Below are positions 54,425 through 64,000 of a stretch of DNA of 64,000 bases, one piece after another. Position numbers and translations under genes: made by a program. This stretch comes from Sphingomonas sp. 8AM (GTDB lineage: Bacteria > Pseudomonadota > Alphaproteobacteria > Sphingomonadales > Sphingomonadaceae): the NCBI RefSeq assembly GCF_902506455.1, contig NZ_LR733844.1:3270526-3334525 (forward strand), in the 5' to 3' direction. The notes under the pieces were generated by a model that was given only the letters and a program-made list of their open reading frames with translations, did not search any database and was not told the DNA's origin. The stretch's first letter is position 1; every line of letters starts with the position of its first letter.

Positions 54425-55773
54425 CGACCAAGTGGTGGGCGATTAAGTCGGTGAGGGCAGCGGGACTGGGCGCGGCTTTGCTGGCGACGGTCGCGGCATC
54501 GGCGCAGCAGCCGCAAATGCGCGCGCCCGCCCCGCAGGCCGCGCAACGTGCGCCCGATGCCGCCGCGGCGGCGACGCTGTTGCCCGCGACCAAGGCGCTG
54601 TATGACGGCTACATCGCTGCAGGAAAGATGCCCGGGATCGTCGGCGCGTTCGGGCTGGGCGAATTGCCGACAGTGTTCGTCAGCGCGGGCAATATCTCGC
54701 TTGATCCCGGCGCGGCGGCGGCCGGTCCCGACTCGCTGTGGCGCGTCTATTCGATGACCAAGCCGATCACCGGCATGGCGGCGATGCTGCTGGTCGAGGA
54801 CGGCAAGCTGTCGCTCGACGATCCGCTGTCGAAATACTTCCCGGCGTTCCTGAAGATGCGCGTGCTGACCAGCCCCGACAACTCGCTGGAGACGCGTGCC
54901 GCGGCCAAGCCGATCACGATCCGCGAGCTGATGACGCATACCTCGGGGATCGGTTACCAGATCAACGCCAAGGGGCCGCTGTTGAAGGAGTTCGAGCGGC
55001 TGGGGCTGGTGCCGGCGACGGTCAACGCGCAGATCGAGGCGCAGGCGCGGCGCACCCGCCCGGCGTCGCTTGCCGCGTTCGCGGATCGCGTCGCACAGGC
55101 GCCGTTGATCGCTGAGCCGGGGACGACCTGGCATTATTCGATGGGGCTCGACGTGCTCGCGGCGGTGGTCGAGAAGGCCAGCGGCATGTCGTTCGAGCGC
55201 TTCGTCCAGACGCGGCTGCTCGATCCGCTCAGGATGAACTCGACCTATTGGCAGGTGCCGCGACGCGACGTCGGCCGGTTCGCGAGCAATTACGCTTTCG
55301 TCGGCGAGAACCTGACGCCGCTCGATCCGGCGGCGCGCTCGCCGTGGCTTGAGCCGCCGAGCTTTCCTTATGGCGGCGCGGGGCTGGTGAGCAGCGCACG
55401 CGATTACGACCGCTTCCTCCACATGCTGCAGAATTACGGGATGCTGGAGGGCACGCGCGTGATGAAGGAGCAGACCGCGCGGCTGGCGATGTCGAACCTG
55501 ATGCCAGCCGGCGTCTTCTTCGACAATGACGGGCAGCAGCGTGGGTTCGGCGCGGGCGGCGTGGTGTATCTGAACGACGATCCGAACGGCGCGTCGAAGG
55601 GCAGCTATGGCTGGGCGGGCGCGGCGGGGACGCTGGCGCTGGTCGATCCGGCCAAGCGCTTCCGCAGCACGATCATGGTCAATTACTTCCCGGCTGAGAA
55701 GTGGCCGCTGGGCAAGGAAACCTATGCCGCGCTCCGGCGCGACGCGGCGCGGCTGCATGGAGGACAATGGTGA
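54421..55773 (+). CDS. Exported beta-lactamase-family serine hydrolase
   Basis: From ATG 54421 the product has 450 residues with a signal peptide (AAGLGAALLATVAASA). The class C beta-lactamase/DD-peptidase fold is shown by the nucleophile motif S-x-x-K (Ser111, Lys114 in VYSMTKPITG), the second-motif Tyr in WHYSMGLDVL and a Gly-rich third-strand region (SYGWAGAAGTLALVDP). It resembles EstB/transpeptidase-like hydrolases; it may be an esterase or peptidase, and beta-lactam resistance should not be assumed. It overlaps mutY by 4 bases and nudC by several, so it is co-translated with a DNA-repair gene without an evident functional link. Confidence 0.88.
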   Translation: MTTKWWAIKSVRAAGLGAALLATVAASAQQPQMRAPAPQAAQRAPDAAAAATLLPATKALYDGYIAAGKMPGIVGAFGLGELPTVFVSAGNISLDPGAAAAGPDSLWRVYSMTKPITGMAAMLLVEDGKLSLDDPLSKYFPAFLKMRVLTSPDNSLETRAAAKPITIRELMTHTSGIGYQINAKGPLLKEFERLGLVPATVNAQIEAQARRTRPASLAAFADRVAQAPLIAEPGTTWHYSMGLDVLAAVVEKASGMSFERFVQTRLLDPLRMNSTYWQVPRRDVGRFASNYAFVGENLTPLDPAARSPWLEPPSFPYGGAGLVSSARDYDRFLHMLQNYGMLEGTRVMKEQTARLAMSNLMPAGVFFDNDGQQRGFGAGGVVYLNDDPNGASKGSYGWAGAAGTLALVDPAKRFRSTIMVNYFPAEKWPLGKETYAALRRDAARLHGGQW

Positions 55774-56654
55774 GCGTACGCGCGGTGATCGAGACAGGCT
55801 TTACCGGTGGCACGCTGGATCGGGCGGATGCGCTGCGCCACGATCCACCGGCTGTCGCCGCGTTGCTGACCCACCCGTCGTCACGATTGCTGCGGCTCGA
55901 CGCGTTCGAGCCGGTGGTGGCGGACGATGGCGCGTTGTCATGGGGTACGATTGCGGAGGCGCCGGACGGGGCCGAGTTCGTGTTGCTCGGGCTGGCGGAC
56001 GACTGCGCGCATTTTGCGGCAGTGATCCCCGGCGACGCGCCGCCGCCGCCGTACCGATCGCCGACGTTGTTCGCGCTGCTCGAGCGGTTGCGCGGCGGTG
56101 AGGCGGCCACCTTCGCGGCGGCGCGCGCGCTGATCGACTGGCATGCGCGTCATCCGTTCTGCGCGCGCTGCGGCCATGCAACGGCGCCATTCCGCGCCGG
56201 GTGGGGACGCAATTGCCCGAACTGCAAGGCCGAGCATTTCCCGCGCGTCGACCCGGTCGTGATCATGATCGCCGAACATGACGGGCGCGCGCTGATCGGC
56301 CGGCAGGCGGCGTGGCCGGCGGGGCGTTATTCGGCGCTGGCGGGATTTCTGGAGCCGGGCGAGTCGATCGAGGAGGCGGTGGCGCGCGAGATCGCCGAGG
56401 AAGCCGGGGTGCGGGTCGGCAAGGTGCGCTATGTCGCCAGCCAGCCGTGGCCGTTCCCGTCGCAGTTGATGATCGCCTGCGTCGCCGAGGCGGAGGACGA
56501 TGCAGTCACGCTCGACACCAACGAGTTGGAGGATGCGCGCTGGGTGACCCGCGACGAGGTGCGCGCGGCGCTGGCGGGGGAGGCGGGCGCCTTCGGTGCG
56601 CCGCCGCCGTATGCGATCGCGCATTCGTTGTTGCGGGCGTGGATGGAGGAATAG
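55767..56654 (+). CDS. nudC: NADH pyrophosphatase / NAD-decapping hydrolase NudC
   Basis: NudC cleaves NADH and removes NAD caps from RNA. From ATG 55767 (after GGAGGA) the product has 295 residues: an N-terminal domain, the four-Cys zinc ribbon (CARCGHATAPF..CPNCKAEHFPR), the Nudix box (GFLEPGESIEEAVAREIAEEAGV) and the NudC-specific SQPWPFPSQLM motif that follows it. The gene overlaps the serine hydrolase by 7 bases. Confidence 0.94.
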   Translation: MVSVRAVIETGFTGGTLDRADALRHDPPAVAALLTHPSSRLLRLDAFEPVVADDGALSWGTIAEAPDGAEFVLLGLADDCAHFAAVIPGDAPPPPYRSPTLFALLERLRGGEAATFAAARALIDWHARHPFCARCGHATAPFRAGWGRNCPNCKAEHFPRVDPVVIMIAEHDGRALIGRQAAWPAGRYSALAGFLEPGESIEEAVAREIAEEAGVRVGKVRYVASQPWPFPSQLMIACVAEAEDDAVTLDTNELEDARWVTRDEVRAALAGEAGAFGAPPPYAIAHSLLRAWMEE

Positions 56655-56661
56655 GTCTCGC

Positions 56662-56737
56662 CGTCATTGCGAGCGTAGCGAAGCAATCCAGGGCGTCCTG
56701 ATTCGGCCCTGATTGCTTCGCTGCGCTGGCAATGACG
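56662..56737. repeat. Family A palindrome, copy 4
   Basis: A 76-bp copy with left arm CGTCATTGCGAGCGTAGCGA and right arm TGATTGCTTCGCTGCGCTGG, ending CAATGACG; a single-base loss (CCCTGATT for CCCTGGATT) shortens it. It begins eight bases after the nudC stop and opens a run of three palindromes of different families before gyrB. Confidence 0.88.
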
Positions 56738-56759
56738 AGCCGATCCGGCTGCGACCTTC

Positions 56760-56854
56760 CGTCATTCCCGCGAAGGCGGGAATCCAGAACCTCTGACGCC
56801 TGTGGCCTTTACGAGAACCTGCGCGTCTGGATCCCCGCCTTCGCGGGGATGACG
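56760..56854. repeat. Family C palindrome, copy 2
   Basis: A 95-bp copy with left arm CGTCATTCCCGCGAAGGCGG (identical to copy 1 over the first 20 bases and into AATCCAGAACCTCTGAC) and right arm CCCCGCCTTCGCGGGGATGA, ending CG. The centre differs from copy 1, so the arms are what is conserved. Confidence 0.9.
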
Positions 56855-56882
56855 GGTGGGGTGAGCCGTCATCCACTTGCGT

Positions 56883-56963
56883 CGTCCCGGGCTTGACCCG
56901 GGACCCCGCTTCTTCTTCGCGCGGCCGGTAAGAAGCGGGCCACGGATCAAGTCCGGGGCGACG
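56883..56963. repeat. Family B palindrome, copy 7
   Basis: An 81-bp element with left arm CGTCCCGGGCTTGACCCGGG and right arm CGGATCAAGTCCGGGGCGAC. It is the third member of the A-C-B cluster (56662-56963) and ends 16 bases before the gyrB stop. The whole 324-bp gap between nudC and gyrB consists of these elements. Confidence 0.85.
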
Positions 56964-56978
56964 GAGAGAGGTTACGCC

Positions 56979-59513
<2,535 letters not shown>

Positions 59514-60737
59514 CTAGCCTTGTGCGGGTCGGTCGCGCAGCCCCGTGAAGAGCAGCCCGGCGATCGCCAGCGCGGTGCTCGCCACCGCCAGACCGGCCGC
59601 GTCGCCGCCGGTCGCGTCATGGAGCGCGCCGAAGCCGATGATCCCGGCGCCGCTGCCAACCAGCGCGACGACGATCAGCGTGCCGTAGACCTCGCCGTAC
59701 GCGCGCAGCCCGAACAACCGCGCGGCGAAGAAGGGAAAGAGGTCGTTCTCGGCGCCGTTCATCAGCCCGGCGCAGAAGACGCCGGCCATCAGCCCCGGCA
59801 GCGTGAGCCCGGGCCATTGCAGCGCCGCGAAGCCGAGCGCCGAGACGCCAGCGACGGTGGCGGCGATCCGCTGCGGCGGGTAGCGGTCGATCAACGCGCC
59901 GAACGTGACCCGCGCCGCGACCTGCGACGCCCCGAAAGCGGTGAGCAGCAGCGCCGCCTGCTTGCCGGTCAGATCGTGGTCGATCCCGAACGGCACGAGC
60001 TGCGTGACGAAGCCGATCGTCCCGAGATTGACGAAGAAGCCGGTCAGCCCCAGCCGCCAGAAGCGCGGATCGCGCCGTGCTTGCGGGGCGGTGACGCCGG
60101 AAACGTGCGCCAGCTCGGTGAACCCAACACGGGTGACGGGGCCGGCGGTGCGGATCGCGACGAGCGCGATCGGCAAGGCGATCAGCGCGGAATAGAGCGC
60201 CAGCGCGACGAACCCGCCGCGCCAGCCGAACGCCTCGATCACTTCGGCCAGCACGATCGGCAGCAGCAAGGTGGTCAGCGGCAGCCCCGAGGTTGCGATC
60301 CCGAGCGCCAGCCCGCGATGCGCGAAGAACCGCGCCGCGATCAGCTTGCCATAGGCGAGCGCGCTGGTGCCCGGCACCGTCATCGCCAGCGCGAGCACCA
60401 GCAGGTGATAATGCCAGAGCTGCCCGCCCATCGTCGCCATGCCCAGATAGGCGGCGGCGAGCGCGACCATGCAGCCGACGATCATCGGGCGCACCCCGAT
60501 GCGGTCGACCATGCGCCCGAGCAGGGGCACCGCGAGGCTGCCGGCGAAGCCCAGCCCGCTGGCGGCGGCGACCGCGCCGCGGCTCCAGCCGAACTCGCCG
60601 GTCATCCCCGGCACGAACATGCTCGACAGATTCTGGAACAACGCCGGGCCGGCCCCGCTGCCGACCACCGCGCCGAGCACCACCGGCCAGCCGCGCCGCC
60701 ATTCGCTGCGATTCGGGGCGGGCTGGCGGGTCGACAT
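59514..60737 (-). CDS. MFS transporter, tandem copy 1
   Basis: The 407-residue transporter has twelve predicted helices and the MFS loop signature (GRMVDRIGVRPMIVG) after helix 2. It is closely similar to the next gene upstream: both begin with EWRRGWPVV and share [20 protein letters not shown] and ALLLT.F.AS. The fold is of the monocarboxylate/oxalate-transporter-like branch of MFS, but no substrate can be given. The gap to gyrB is 33 bases and to the second copy 9 bases, all on the minus strand. Confidence 0.85.
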   Translation of the reverse strand: MSTRQPAPNRSEWRRGWPVVLGAVVGSGAGPALFQNLSSMFVPGMTGEFGWSRGAVAAASGLGFAGSLAVPLLGRMVDRIGVRPMIVGCMVALAAAYLGMATMGGQLWHYHLLVLALAMTVPGTSALAYGKLIAARFFAHRGLALGIATSGLPLTTLLLPIVLAEVIEAFGWRGGFVALALYSALIALPIALVAIRTAGPVTRVGFTELAHVSGVTAPQARRDPRFWRLGLTGFFVNLGTIGFVTQLVPFGIDHDLTGKQAALLLTAFGASQVAARVTFGALIDRYPPQRIAATVAGVSALGFAALQWPGLTLPGLMAGVFCAGLMNGAENDLFPFFAARLFGLRAYGEVYGTLIVVALVGSGAGIIGFGALHDATGGDAAGLAVASTALAIAGLLFTGLRDRPAQG

Positions 60738-60746
60738 CGACGCGCG

Positions 60747-62054
60747 CTAGCGGGCCGCGCTGTCGCCGTCATCCCCTGCGCGATCGGGGAGAATCAGGAA
60801 GCACATTGCCGCCAGCAGCAGCGCGCCGCAGCCGAGCGTCAGCGCGCCCGTGTAGCCGCCGGTGAGGTCGTGAAGCCGCCCGAAGCCGATGATCCCGACC
60901 GCGGTGCCCGACAGGGCGATCGGCATCGCGGTGCCATAGATCTCGGCATAGGCGCGCAACCCGAACAGCCGCGCCGCGAAGAACGGCAGCAGGTCGTTCT
61001 CCGCGCCGTTCATCAGCCCGGCGAGAAAGACCAGCACCAGCAGCAGCGCCAGCCCCGACGGCGCGAACGCCAGCGCGACGAAGGCGGCGGCGGACAGGAT
61101 CGCGAAGGCTGCGGCCACCGGCTGCGGGCGCATGCGATCGACCAGCCAGCCGACCAGCAGCCGTCCGGCAATCGCGCTGGAGGCAAAGCTGGTGAGCAGC
61201 AGCGCGGCCTGCGGCGGCCGCAGGCCGAGTTCGAGCCCGATCGGAACGAGCTGGGTCACGAAGCCGGTGGTCGCGGCGTTGGTGAGCCAGGCCGAGGCGA
61301 CCATGATCCAGAAGCGCCGGTCGCGCCGCGCCGCCGCCGCGCTGGTGCCCGGCAAGGCGGTGCTGCGCGGATCGGAGCGGGCGGGCATCGCGACCGCGCG
61401 CAGGCTGAGCATGATGAGCGGCAGCGCGAGGAGCGCCGAGCCACCCGCCAACACGACGAACCCCGCGCGCCAGCCGAAGTTTGCGATGGTGGCGCCCAGA
61501 AGGGGTGCGGCAATGATCGTTGCCAGCGCCAGCCCCGAGGTGCCGAGCGCCAACGCCATCCCGCGCCCGCGCACGAAGCGCGCCGCGATCAGCTTGCCAT
61601 AGGCGAGGCTGCTCGTTCCCGGCAGCGCCAGCACCAGCAGCACGACGCCGAGCTGATAGCGCCAGATCGCCCGGCCACCGTTCATGCCCATCCCCGCCAG
61701 CCACAGATAGGCGGCGCCCAGCAGCAGCATCGACGCGATGATGACGGGACGCACCCCGAAGCGGTCGGCGGCGCGCCCGATCAGCGGCGCAGCAATCGCG
61801 CTGCCCAAGGCCAGCCCGGCGGCCGTAGCAATGTCGCCGCGCGACCAGCCGAACGTCGCCTCGAGCCCGGGCGTGAACAGGCTGGAGAGGTTCTGGTAAA
61901 GTCCTGGTCCGAACCCTGCGCCGAGCATCGCCGCGGCCACCACCGGCCAGCCGCGCCGCCATTCGGTCAGCGTGCGCGGGACGTCGTCGGCGGAAACGGC
62001 GGGCTCGGTCAGCGGAATGTACCCCAGAGAAGAAAGCGGTGGTTCATCGCTCAA
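60747..62054 (-). CDS. MFS transporter, tandem copy 2
   Basis: The 435-residue paralog of the downstream gene has a 28-residue N-terminal extension before the shared EWRRGWPVV, and the same MFS loop motif ([15 protein letters not shown]). The proposed start is a TTG at 62054 whose first bases overlap the recF stop; there is no clear ribosome site and no good ATG in frame, so the true start may lie further in. Duplication followed by divergence is evident. Substrate unknown. Confidence 0.82.
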   Translation of the reverse strand: MSDEPPLSSLGYIPLTEPAVSADDVPRTLTEWRRGWPVVAAAMLGAGFGPGLYQNLSSLFTPGLEATFGWSRGDIATAAGLALGSAIAAPLIGRAADRFGVRPVIIASMLLLGAAYLWLAGMGMNGGRAIWRYQLGVVLLVLALPGTSSLAYGKLIAARFVRGRGMALALGTSGLALATIIAAPLLGATIANFGWRAGFVVLAGGSALLALPLIMLSLRAVAMPARSDPRSTALPGTSAAAARRDRRFWIMVASAWLTNAATTGFVTQLVPIGLELGLRPPQAALLLTSFASSAIAGRLLVGWLVDRMRPQPVAAAFAILSAAAFVALAFAPSGLALLLVLVFLAGLMNGAENDLLPFFAARLFGLRAYAEIYGTAMPIALSGTAVGIIGFGRLHDLTGGYTGALTLGCGALLLAAMCFLILPDRAGDDGDSAAR

Positions 62055-63136
62055 CGCGGATCGGGCAAAAATGTTGTGGGCGTAACGACATCATGCAGCG
62101 CGACCCAGGTGGCGGCGTCGATGCCGTCGAACAGCGCGCGCTCGGTGCCGGTCATCCACACCTGCCCGAGCGGGGCGAGGCGGGCGAACAGCGCGGCGCG
62201 GCGCACCGGGTCGAGATGCGCCGCCACTTCGTCGAGCAGCAGCACCGGCGCATGCCCGGTCAGCCGCGCCACCAGCTCGGCATGCGCGAGGACGATCCCG
62301 AGCAGCAGCGCCTTCTGCTCACCGGTCGAGGCGGTGGCGGCGGGGCGCGCCTTGTCGACGTGCGTGACGATCAGGTCGGCACGGTGCGGGCCGACCAGCG
62401 TGCGGCCGGCGGCGGCGTCGCGCGCGCGTCCGGTGCGCAGCGCGTCGGCCAGCGTCGCGGCGTCGCCGCTCCAGCCCTCGAGCGCGATCCGCGCGCGCGC
62501 GATCTCCCCAGCGGGCTGGGCGGCGAGCGCAGCGTCGAGCGCGGCGATGGTGTGGCGGCGGGCGGCGTCGAGCGCGGCGCCATGCTGTGCCATCTGCGCC
62601 TCAAGCGCCGCGAGCCAATCGGGGTCGGGGAGCGGCTCGGCGAGCAGGCGGTTGCGGTCGCGCATCGCCGCCTCGTAGCGCGCGCCGTCGCGGGCATGGC
62701 CGGGCTCGATCGCGAGCGTCAGCCGGTCGAGGAAGCGCCGCCGTCCGCCCGCCGCCTCGGTGAACAGCCGATCCATCGCCGGGGTGAGCCACAGCACCGC
62801 GACGCGCTCGGCCAGCGCGGTGGCGGGGGCCGCGGCGCCGTTGATCCGCACCACCCGCCGCTCGGGCGCGGCGGCCAGCGTGCCGGTAGCGAGCGTGACG
62901 TCATCTGCCAGCGTCGCGGCGACGCCGAAGCCGCCCGGCCCATCGCTGCGCGCGACCTCCGATAAGGCGGCGCGGCGCAGGCCCCGGCCCGGCGCGAGCA
63001 GCGATACCGCCTCCAGCACATTGGTCTTGCCCGCGCCGTTCGGGCCATACAGCACCACGAAGCCGGGCGCGGCATCGGGCACGATCGACAGCGCTTCGTG
63101 GTTGCGGACATCGGTGAGGACGAGGCGGGACAGCAT
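62051..63136 (-). CDS. recF: DNA replication and repair protein RecF
   Basis: RecF binds gapped DNA and helps load RecA. From ATG 63136 the product has 361 residues with the SMC-like N-terminus ([20 protein letters not shown]), Walker A GPNGAGKT (31-38), [25 protein letters not shown], the signature [18 protein letters not shown] and Walker [15 protein letters not shown]. The longer open frame upstream to 63973 is antisense to rarD and should not be used. dnaN and dnaA are not adjacent in this window. Confidence 0.94.
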   Translation of the reverse strand: MLSRLVLTDVRNHEALSIVPDAAPGFVVLYGPNGAGKTNVLEAVSLLAPGRGLRRAALSEVARSDGPGGFGVAATLADDVTLATGTLAAAPERRVVRINGAAAPATALAERVAVLWLTPAMDRLFTEAAGGRRRFLDRLTLAIEPGHARDGARYEAAMRDRNRLLAEPLPDPDWLAALEAQMAQHGAALDAARRHTIAALDAALAAQPAGEIARARIALEGWSGDAATLADALRTGRARDAAAGRTLVGPHRADLIVTHVDKARPAATASTGEQKALLLGIVLAHAELVARLTGHAPVLLLDEVAAHLDPVRRAALFARLAPLGQVWMTGTERALFDGIDAATWVALHDVVTPTTFLPDPR

Positions 63137-63253
63137 GATGGCGCGACGCTGGTACGGGCAAAGCGCGGGCAGGGCGACTGTTTCCTTGGGCGCGCCGGTG
63201 CGATGGGTCGGCGCGCGCTTGCATCGTGGCGCATCTGCCGCGACACGGCACGC

Positions 63254-64000
63254 ATGACCGCAAACTCCCATCGCTCCGGCCTGCTGCTCGGCGTCGGCGC
63301 CTATGTCTCCTGGGGGCTGCTGCCGCTCTATCTGCACCTGCTGACCGGCGTACCGGCGTTGCAGGTGCTGGCGCATCGCGTCGTCTGGTCGCTGCTGCTG
63401 CTCGCCGCGATCGTGCTGGCGATGCGGCGCACCCGGCCGATAGTGGCGGCGGCGCGCGGGCGGACGTTGTTGCTGCTGTGCGCGTCGGCGGCGCTGATCG
63501 CGGTCAACTGGCTGGTCTATATTTTCGCGGTGCAGAGCGGGCATGTGCTGGAGGCGAGCCTCGGCTATTTCATCAACCCGTTGCTCAACGTCGCGCTGGG
63601 GACGATCGTGCTCGGCGAGTGGATCGGCGCGATCCAGAAAGCGGCGGTCGCAGTCGCCGCTCTCGGCGTCGTGGTGCTGGCGATCGCAGGCGGCGGGGCG
63701 TTGTGGATATCGCTGACGCTCGCGTTCAGCTTCGGCGTCTACGGGCTGATCCGCAAGGTGGCGGCGATCGATGCGCTGGGCGGGCTGACCGTCGAGACCG
63801 CGTTGCTGATCGGGCCGGCGCTGGCGGTGCTGTGGCTCAGCCCGGAGCCGGTGTTCGGGCGCGGCGATATCGACCTGTTGCTGGTGCTGGCGGGCGCGGT
63901 GACCGCCGCGCCGTTGCTGATGTTTGCCGCGGCCGCGCGCCGGTTGCGCTACTCGACGCTCGGGCTGCTGCAATATCTCGCGCCGACGCTGCAGTTCCTG
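63254..64000 (+). CDS. rarD: EamA-family transporter RarD (3' end beyond window)
   Basis: From ATG 63254 an open frame runs to the window edge for 249 codons without a stop. It encodes a polytopic EamA/DMT protein; the start [67 protein letters not shown] and [13 protein letters not shown] match RarD, which usually has about 295-300 residues, so roughly 50 are missing. RarD is linked to chloramphenicol sensitivity phenotypes, but its natural substrate is unknown. It is divergent from recF with 117 bp between. Confidence 0.9.
   Translation, partial: MTANSHRSGLLLGVGAYVSWGLLPLYLHLLTGVPALQVLAHRVVWSLLLLAAIVLAMRRTRPIVAAARGRTLLLLCASAALIAVNWLVYIFAVQSGHVLEASLGYFINPLLNVALGTIVLGEWIGAIQKAAVAVAALGVVVLAIAGGGALWISLTLAFSFGVYGLIRKVAAIDALGGLTVETALLIGPALAVLWLSPEPVFGRGDIDLLLVLAGAVTAAPLLMFAAAARRLRYSTLGLLQYLAPTLQFL

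Noticed and set aside
54421..55773. Serine hydrolase considered as an antibiotic-resistance beta-lactamase
   Set aside because: The S-x-x-K motif is shared by many esterases and peptidases; the lactamase-specific Y-x-N and K-T-G motifs are not seen, and the gene is coupled to mutY and nudC rather than to an ampR-like regulator.
56662..56963. Run of palindromes considered as a CRISPR array
   Set aside because: The three units belong to different sequence families, are 76-95 bp long with no regular spacers, and no cas gene is present.
59520..62678. Open frame of over 1000 codons on the plus strand across the MFS genes
   Set aside because: It is the antisense of two transporters and part of recF; it is composed mainly of Arg, Gln, Asp and Ala without any hydrophobic core. 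It is a shadow frame.
62051..63973. RecF with a 279-residue N-terminal extension
   Set aside because: The extension is antisense to rarD; the RecF Walker A motif is at the normal distance (residue 31) only from ATG 63136.

Overview
The window is a continuous, gene-dense, high-GC (roughly two-thirds G+C) chromosomal segment from an alphaproteobacterium, most likely Sphingomonas or a close relative in the Sphingomonadaceae. This rests on the gene families and neighbourhoods (mutY-dciA-dsbA-smc, cpoB-tilS-ftsH, rlmH-envC-ctpA), on a circularly permuted two-piece tmRNA with tag ANDNEALAIAA, and on several families of intergenic palindromes of the kind scattered through sphingomonad genomes. No rRNA, tRNA, prophage, insertion sequence or CRISPR array was found. 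Almost everything reads as core genome.

Layout. 1-4.0 kb: the end of a kdp potassium-uptake operon (kdpC-kdpD-kdpE), followed by an orphan GT4 glycosyltransferase and a small UVR-motif protein. 5.8-13.1 kb: a LysR regulator divergent from a tightly coupled leucine/isovalerate operon (isovaleryl-CoA dehydrogenase, both methylcrotonyl-CoA carboxylase subunits, a small NTF2-like protein, a MaoC hydratase and a CitE-type lyase). 13.2-17.1 kb: an ABC1/UbiB-type kinase, then ispH-thrB-rnhA on the minus strand. 17.2-20.0 kb: a lipoprotein, a small unknown protein, ruvB, and a TM2 protein with a cold-shock-like N-terminus. 20.2-27.5 kb: ptsP, a RodZ-like protein, cpoB, tilS and ftsH, closed by a clear intrinsic terminator. 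27.8-31.2 kb: ligA, an Rrf2 regulator, the divergent permuted ssrA, and a small ORF. 31.2-34.6 kb: SDR and acyl-CoA dehydrogenase, an exported CHAP protein, and an exported MsrB.

34.7-43.2 kb: proA-nadD-rsfS (the last two with TTG starts), rlmH-envC-like-ctpA-dsbB-coq7, an exported Cys-containing protein, a DedA protein and an aldo/keto reductase. 43.3-46.6 kb: a DNA-repair island consisting of a DUF4130-UdgX fusion, a hemerythrin, and a radical-SAM protein with a C-terminal helix-hairpin-helix. 46.6-53.4 kb: a GT87-type membrane glycosyltransferase converging on smc, then two DsbA-family proteins and dciA. 53.4-56.7 kb: mutY, a serine hydrolase and nudC. 57.0-64.0 kb: gyrB and recF on the minus strand, separated by two tandem MFS transporters, and rarD running off the right edge.

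Many neighbours overlap by 1-4 bases (kdpCDE, the leucine operon, ispH-thrB-rnhA, rlmH-envC, ctpA-dsbB-coq7, dciA-dsbA, mutY-hydrolase-nudC), so translational coupling is the dominant operon style. The points most worth a second look are the permuted ssrA with two downstream hairpins carrying identical 14-nt loops, the UdgX/hemerythrin/radical-SAM island, the leucine operon in which MaoC and CitE proteins sit where a crotonase and HMG-CoA lyase are expected, and the composite palindrome clusters.
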